A DNA stretch of 11,038 bases from Phycisphaerales bacterium (GTDB lineage: Bacteria; Planctomycetota; Phycisphaerae; Phycisphaerales; UBA1924), in contig JALSHW010000287.1 of NCBI GenBank assembly GCA_026982035.1, positions 1-11,038 on the forward strand, in the 5' to 3' direction. A program made the translations under genes and the position numbers. Of this stretch, positions 7,688 to 11,038 are shown piece after piece. The notes under the pieces were generated by a model. It worked only from the letters and a program-made list of their open reading frames with translations. It had not been told where the DNA came from and searched no databases. Position 1 is the stretch's first letter; every line of letters begins with the position of its first letter.

Positions 7688-7699
7688 GGGGGCGATGGC

Positions 7700-8995
7700 A
7701 TGGGTACTGATCGACTCTCGATGGCTTCGGGGGTTTCTGCGCTGTTGGATCCGATTGATGCGGCTTCACAGGTCGCTGATCAACTCAGAGAAACCCTGCC
7801 CGGTTCGATTGATCTGGTGATCGGATTTGTGACCCCTCCGTTTACTCAGCGGATGGGGATGATCGCCGATGCGATCCGGGATCGGCTTGGCCCGAATCAT
7901 TTGTTGTTGGTGTCGGCTCAGGGGGTTATGGGCAATGACTCGGAGATTGATTCGGTGCCTGGGATTTCTTTGATGGGGGCTCGGCTGCCTGGAGTGGAGA
8001 TTCATCCCTATACCCTCGATGCGACCTGGGGCTCGATGGACCCCGCCCAGCGGGCCGCCAAGATCAGCGAGACGATTGGGGCATCAGAAACCATGGCGGG
8101 AACATTGTTTTTTGCCGATCCGTATTCGGTGCCGATGGTGAATTTGATCCCGGCTCTTTCGGATTGTCGCGTGCAATACGCTGATGCTCATGGGCATACC
8201 AAAAGGATCGGAACAGTCATCGGCGGGATGGCCTCGGTGGGGACCGAGCCGGGACACAATGCGTTGTTTATTGATGGGCATCTTCGCAATTATGGCGCGA
8301 TCGGCGTGACGCTGTCGGGGAATCTACAGATTGATACGCTGGTGTCGCAGGGGTGCAGGCCGATCGGTCAGCCGATGGTGGTGACGCGGGCACGCGGGAA
8401 CTTGGTCCTTGAACTGGGAGGCAAGCCAGCGATCGAAGCACTCCGTGAGACCCTTCAAGATTTAGGTGATTCGGACAAAGAATTGCTCGAAGGCGGGCTC
8501 CTGATCGGACGGGTGATCAACGAACAGAAATCCAGATTCGGCCGAGGTGATTTTTTGATCCGAAACATCATGGGAGGCGACGAACAATCCGGCGCCATCG
8601 CAATCGCAGATCTGGTGCATGTCGGGCAAACGATTCAGCCACACCTCCACGATGCAACGACCGCCAGCGAGGATTTGTCCTTGTTGCTCGATGGCCAACG
8701 CTTGTATGATCGACCCAGCGGGGCGTTGGTGGTGTCGTGTACCGGACGGACGCAGTCGTTTTATGGGCGTCCTGGTCATGATGCTCGGGCGATTCGTCAT
8801 GCTTTTGATCGTCCTGTGGAGGGGGCACGGCTTGCCAAGGCGGGCCGAGAGCTCAATGCGCCGGATCAAGGGATTCCGTTGTCTGGTTTCTTTGCCGATG
8901 GGCAGATTGGTCCAATCGGAGAGACGATCTTCCAGCATGGCCACACGCTCGTGGCGGCTTTATTTCGAGAGCCCGAACAGATGGATTTGCAATAG
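7700..8995 (+). CDS. Standalone FIST_N/FIST_C domain protein
   Basis: FIST proteins are proposed small-ligand sensors, first described fused to signalling outputs; many, like this one, have no output domain. The 431-residue protein has no signal peptide or membrane segment, so it is probably cytosolic. The FIST_N half covers about 35-215: IDLVIGFVTPPF (37-48), LLLVSAQGVMGNDSEID (68-84; the family's GVIG-type loop), LPGVEIHP (96-103), IGGMASVG (174-181), NALFIDG, and GAIGVTLSG (199-207). The FIST_C half covers about 218-422: GCRPIGQPMVVTRARGN (218-234), RGDFLIRNIMGGD (282-294), DLVHVGQTIQPHLHDA (304-319), and the closing GFFADGQIGPIGE (396-408) with HGHT. Length is normal for this extended class. 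AGGGGGG (7686-7692) seven bases before the ATG overlaps the stop codon of the upstream gene, which indicates coupled translation. An out-of-frame ATG at 7695 is ignored. Confidence 0.93.
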   Translation: MGTDRLSMASGVSALLDPIDAASQVADQLRETLPGSIDLVIGFVTPPFTQRMGMIADAIRDRLGPNHLLLVSAQGVMGNDSEIDSVPGISLMGARLPGVEIHPYTLDATWGSMDPAQRAAKISETIGASETMAGTLFFADPYSVPMVNLIPALSDCRVQYADAHGHTKRIGTVIGGMASVGTEPGHNALFIDGHLRNYGAIGVTLSGNLQIDTLVSQGCRPIGQPMVVTRARGNLVLELGGKPAIEALRETLQDLGDSDKELLEGGLLIGRVINEQKSRFGRGDFLIRNIMGGDEQSGAIAIADLVHVGQTIQPHLHDATTASEDLSLLLDGQRLYDRPSGALVVSCTGRTQSFYGRPGHDARAIRHAFDRPVEGARLAKAGRELNAPDQGIPLSGFFADGQIGPIGETIFQHGHTLVAALFREPEQMDLQ

Positions 8996-9037
8996 ATTCG
9001 CTGAGCGACAAGATTTCGGTGAGCATCGGGACTCTCC

Positions 9038-9043
9038 TACACT
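9038..9043 (+). promoter_or_regulatory. Putative -10 box for leaderless transcription of the thioredoxin-domain gene
   Basis: TACACT ends exactly six bases before the ATG at 9050, so the usual start site would be the A of the start codon. The 20 bases before the ATG are pyrimidine-rich and hold no Shine-Dalgarno, in contrast to the two upstream genes. The best -35 candidate 17 bases upstream, TTCGGT (9015-9020), is poor. The 54-base gap also holds an 11-base near-palindrome, TCGCTGAGCGA (8998-9008), too short to be a terminator. Confidence 0.4.
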
Positions 9044-9049
9044 CTCTGC

Positions 9050-11038
9050 ATGGAACCAGCGACAAAAGAGTACACCAACGAGCTCATCAACTCGACTTCA
9101 CCATATCTTTTGCAGCACGCCCACAATCCGGTGGATTGGAAGATGTGGTCTGATGAGGCCTTTGCTGAGGCGGTCCAGCGCGATGTGCCGGTGTTTTTGT
9201 CGATCGGGTATTCGACTTGCTATTGGTGCCATGTCATGGAGCGGGAGTCATTTGAAAGCAAGGCCATCGCGGCGGTGATGAATGACAAGTTCGTCTGCAT
9301 CAAGGTGGATCGTGAAGAACACCCTGAGATCGACGAAATCTACGGAGCGGCCACGACCATCATGACCGGCTCTGGTGGATGGCCAATGTCCGTGTTCCTT
9401 GAGCCCGCCAAGCGACGACCATACTGGGCAGGAACCTACTTCCCACCCGAACCACGCTACGGCAGACCCTCATTTCCGGAAGTTCTCAATTCACTCTCCG
9501 ATGCTTACAAAAACAAACACGATCAAGTGATGCAGCAATCCCAAGCGATCGCCGATGCGGTTGTCGAACAGATCGCAGCCCAAGAGCAACCTGTTTCCGT
9601 TGGAATCAAAGATATTCAAAGTGCCATTGTCGGGCTGTTGAAACGATTTGACCGCACCAATGGCGGCTTTGGTGGGGCACCAAAATTCCCTCAGCCAGTG
9701 TTGATGGAGTTGCTTCTCGATGCCCGTGATTTGGTGGATGCCGATACCAAGGCCGCGATTGATCAGAGTGTGAAAATGACCCTGGATCGGATGGGGATCG
9801 GCGGGATTTTTGATCAGGTCGGCGGTGGATTTCATCGGTATTCGACCGATGCGTTTTGGTTGGTGCCACACTTTGAGAAGATGCTCTATGACAACGGGCA
9901 GTTGTTGCATCTCTATGCACGGGCCGGTGCGTTGTATGAGGATGCGTTTTATAAGCACATCGCACGACGGACGGCTGAGTATGTGCTTGGCGAAATGCGT
10001 GACCCATCGACGGATGCCGGAACGGCCGGTTTTTACAGTGCCCAAGACGCAGAGGTCAATGGGAAAGAGGGACAGAACTACCTCTGGACCCCGGACCAAA
10101 TCCGCGAGGCCTTGGACAATGAAGACGATGCAGACTTGGCCATCAAGGTGTATGGGCTCGATGCGGGGACGAATTTCCAGGACCCGCACCATCCCAATGA
10201 ATCGCCGAGCAATGTACTCTGGCTTGAGAAGCGACCTGAATTGATGGCCTCTGATCTGGGCATGAACGCTCAAGCGTTTGAAACCCGGATCGATTCGATC
10301 AACCGTCGGCTGTATATCACACGATCCAAGCGGGATCAGCCACGCATGGACGACAAGGTGATCTGTGCATGGAATGGGATGTTGATTTCTGGATTGACCA
10401 AAGCCGGGATGGTGCTTGGTGAGCGTTCCTATCTGGATGCGGCGCGGCGTGGGGTCGATTTCTTGCTTGATACCATGCGGACACCCGATGGTCAGTTGGC
10501 CCGTTTGCGTCGGGCCAATCGGAGTGGGATTCCCGCCGGGCTCCAAGATTACGCCTTGTTGCTCCAGGCGGCGATTGATCTGGCGGTCGCCGAATCCAAC
10601 GATGATCTTTGGGCGCCAATTGAACGGCTGTTTATCGCAACAAGAACACTCTTTGAATCTTCGCCGGGTGTCTACCACGATACCCAGGCGGATCGGACCG
10701 ATCTGTTCCTCCGCCCCCGAACGCTCCACGATGGGGCAACACCTTCGGGGGCTGGGATGATGGCGTTGGTCATGGCCAAGATGGTTGAAATCTCCGGAGA
10801 AGACCGATGGATCAACTGGTCGATCGACACACTCAATGGGGTCTCGGCTGCGATCTCCGCCAATCCCATCAGCGTGGCCAACTCAACACGGGCGTTGATC
10901 CTGATGATGCAGCACAAGGAAGTGATTGGAGACAAGTACCAGTTTACTGGTGCCAAAGCCAATGACCCCCAACTTGACCCCCAACATGAATCCCAACATG
11001 AATCCACAGGGCCGGTCGCGGTCTTTGTTTCTCAGCAA
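9050..11038 (+). CDS. Thioredoxin-domain protein of the YyaL/SPATA20 (DUF255) family, 3' end cut by window edge
   Basis: The family joins an N-terminal thioredoxin-like domain to an (alpha/alpha)6 glycosidase-like barrel. Its biochemical role is not settled; redox and carbohydrate links have been suggested. The frame is open for 663 codons to the right edge. Hallmarks: the N-terminal signature [14 protein letters not shown] (17-30), [20 protein letters not shown] (49-68) with the CxxC pair Cys57 and Cys60, [10 protein letters not shown] (86-95), [11 protein letters not shown] (107-117), [16 protein letters not shown] (127-142). In the barrel part: [12 protein letters not shown] (205-216), [20 protein letters not shown] (251-270), [15 protein letters not shown] (272-286), FYSAQDAE (328-335), [15 protein letters not shown] (434-448) and PSGAGMMA (565-572). 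All expected motifs are intact. Related proteins run to roughly 680-700 residues, so little is missing. Start chosen at the ATG just before the conserved N-terminal signature; there is no Shine-Dalgarno. Confidence 0.95.
   Translation, partial: MEPATKEYTNELINSTSPYLLQHAHNPVDWKMWSDEAFAEAVQRDVPVFLSIGYSTCYWCHVMERESFESKAIAAVMNDKFVCIKVDREEHPEIDEIYGAATTIMTGSGGWPMSVFLEPAKRRPYWAGTYFPPEPRYGRPSFPEVLNSLSDAYKNKHDQVMQQSQAIADAVVEQIAAQEQPVSVGIKDIQSAIVGLLKRFDRTNGGFGGAPKFPQPVLMELLLDARDLVDADTKAAIDQSVKMTLDRMGIGGIFDQVGGGFHRYSTDAFWLVPHFEKMLYDNGQLLHLYARAGALYEDAFYKHIARRTAEYVLGEMRDPSTDAGTAGFYSAQDAEVNGKEGQNYLWTPDQIREALDNEDDADLAIKVYGLDAGTNFQDPHHPNESPSNVLWLEKRPELMASDLGMNAQAFETRIDSINRRLYITRSKRDQPRMDDKVICAWNGMLISGLTKAGMVLGERSYLDAARRGVDFLLDTMRTPDGQLARLRRANRSGIPAGLQDYALLLQAAIDLAVAESNDDLWAPIERLFIATRTLFESSPGVYHDTQADRTDLFLRPRTLHDGATPSGAGMMALVMAKMVEISGEDRWINWSIDTLNGVSAAISANPISVANSTRALILMMQHKEVIGDKYQFTGAKANDPQLDPQHESQHESTGPVAVFVSQQ
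10963..11005 (+). repeat. 12-bp-period tandem repeat near the end of the thioredoxin-domain gene
   Basis: Units TGACCCCCAACT (10963-10974), TGACCCCCAACA (10975-10986), TGAATCCCAACA (10987-10998) and a partial copy (10999-11005) follow each other with a 12-base period. Read in frame they give [14 protein letters not shown] around residues 639-652. This hydrophilic stretch sits between the barrel and a following hydrophobic strand (PVAVFVS), where an insertion loop would be tolerated. Confidence 0.75.

Noticed and set aside
7695..7697. ATG five bases before the FIST start
   Set aside because: Out of frame with the FIST protein, reaching a stop soon after, and closer to the Shine-Dalgarno than is ideal; the ATG at 7700 gives the conserved protein.
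8998..9008. Terminator after the FIST gene
   Set aside because: The TCGCTGAGCGA palindrome has only five pairs with a one-base centre and no T-run after it.
9491..10729. 412-codon minus-strand frame opposite the thioredoxin-domain gene
   Set aside because: The opposite strand carries intact family motifs throughout; the antisense product shows no domain and is composition-driven.
1..11038. CRISPR array, insertion sequence, tRNA, rRNA or defence system
   Set aside because: No spaced repeats of CRISPR size, no transposase or terminal inverted repeats, no cloverleaf-like or rRNA segment, and every sizeable stretch is filled by a housekeeping-type or described family gene.

Overview
The window reads as an ordinary, gene-dense chromosomal segment of a Gram-negative bacterium. 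It holds seven protein genes and almost no intergenic DNA. There is an outer-membrane TolC-type factor with a lipoprotein-like leader and a Sec-exported SH3-like protein, so the cell is diderm. Base composition is moderately GC-rich. The extended FIST protein, the secreted SH3-like protein of unknown function and the general gene style make me suspect a planctomycete, perhaps Phycisphaerae. That is a guess from family resemblance, not something the sequence proves. I see no rRNA, tRNA, CRISPR array, insertion sequence or phage gene, and no gap between genes exceeds 200 bases.

Left half, minus strand, in order of transcription: a TolC-family outer-membrane factor (start 6103), a Sua5/TsaC2 threonylcarbamoyl-AMP synthase that overlaps it, an isocitrate dehydrogenase of the Thermus/Rickettsia type, and after a 197-base gap dnaK, cut by the left edge. 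The first three are packed like an operon, although their functions (export, tRNA t6A modification, TCA cycle) are unrelated. dnaK appears to have its own -10 box and a strong Shine-Dalgarno sequence.

Right half, plus strand: an exported SH3-like protein with an acidic low-complexity linker, a standalone two-domain FIST sensor protein 12 bases downstream, and a YyaL/SPATA20-type thioredoxin-domain protein cut by the right edge. The first two are very likely co-transcribed. The third appears to have its own promoter placed for leaderless translation.

A 129-base divergent region (6104-6232) separates the halves. Points worth a second look are the Asp-Ile cofactor signature of the isocitrate dehydrogenase (predicts NAD+ rather than NADP+), two genes whose -10 boxes lie exactly six bases before the ATG, a recurring TACACT box before three genes, a perfect 14-bp tandem duplication across a stop codon, and short 12-bp-period repeats inside three different genes. 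I found no clear new multi-gene system. The nearest candidate is the secreted SH3-like protein paired with the FIST sensor.
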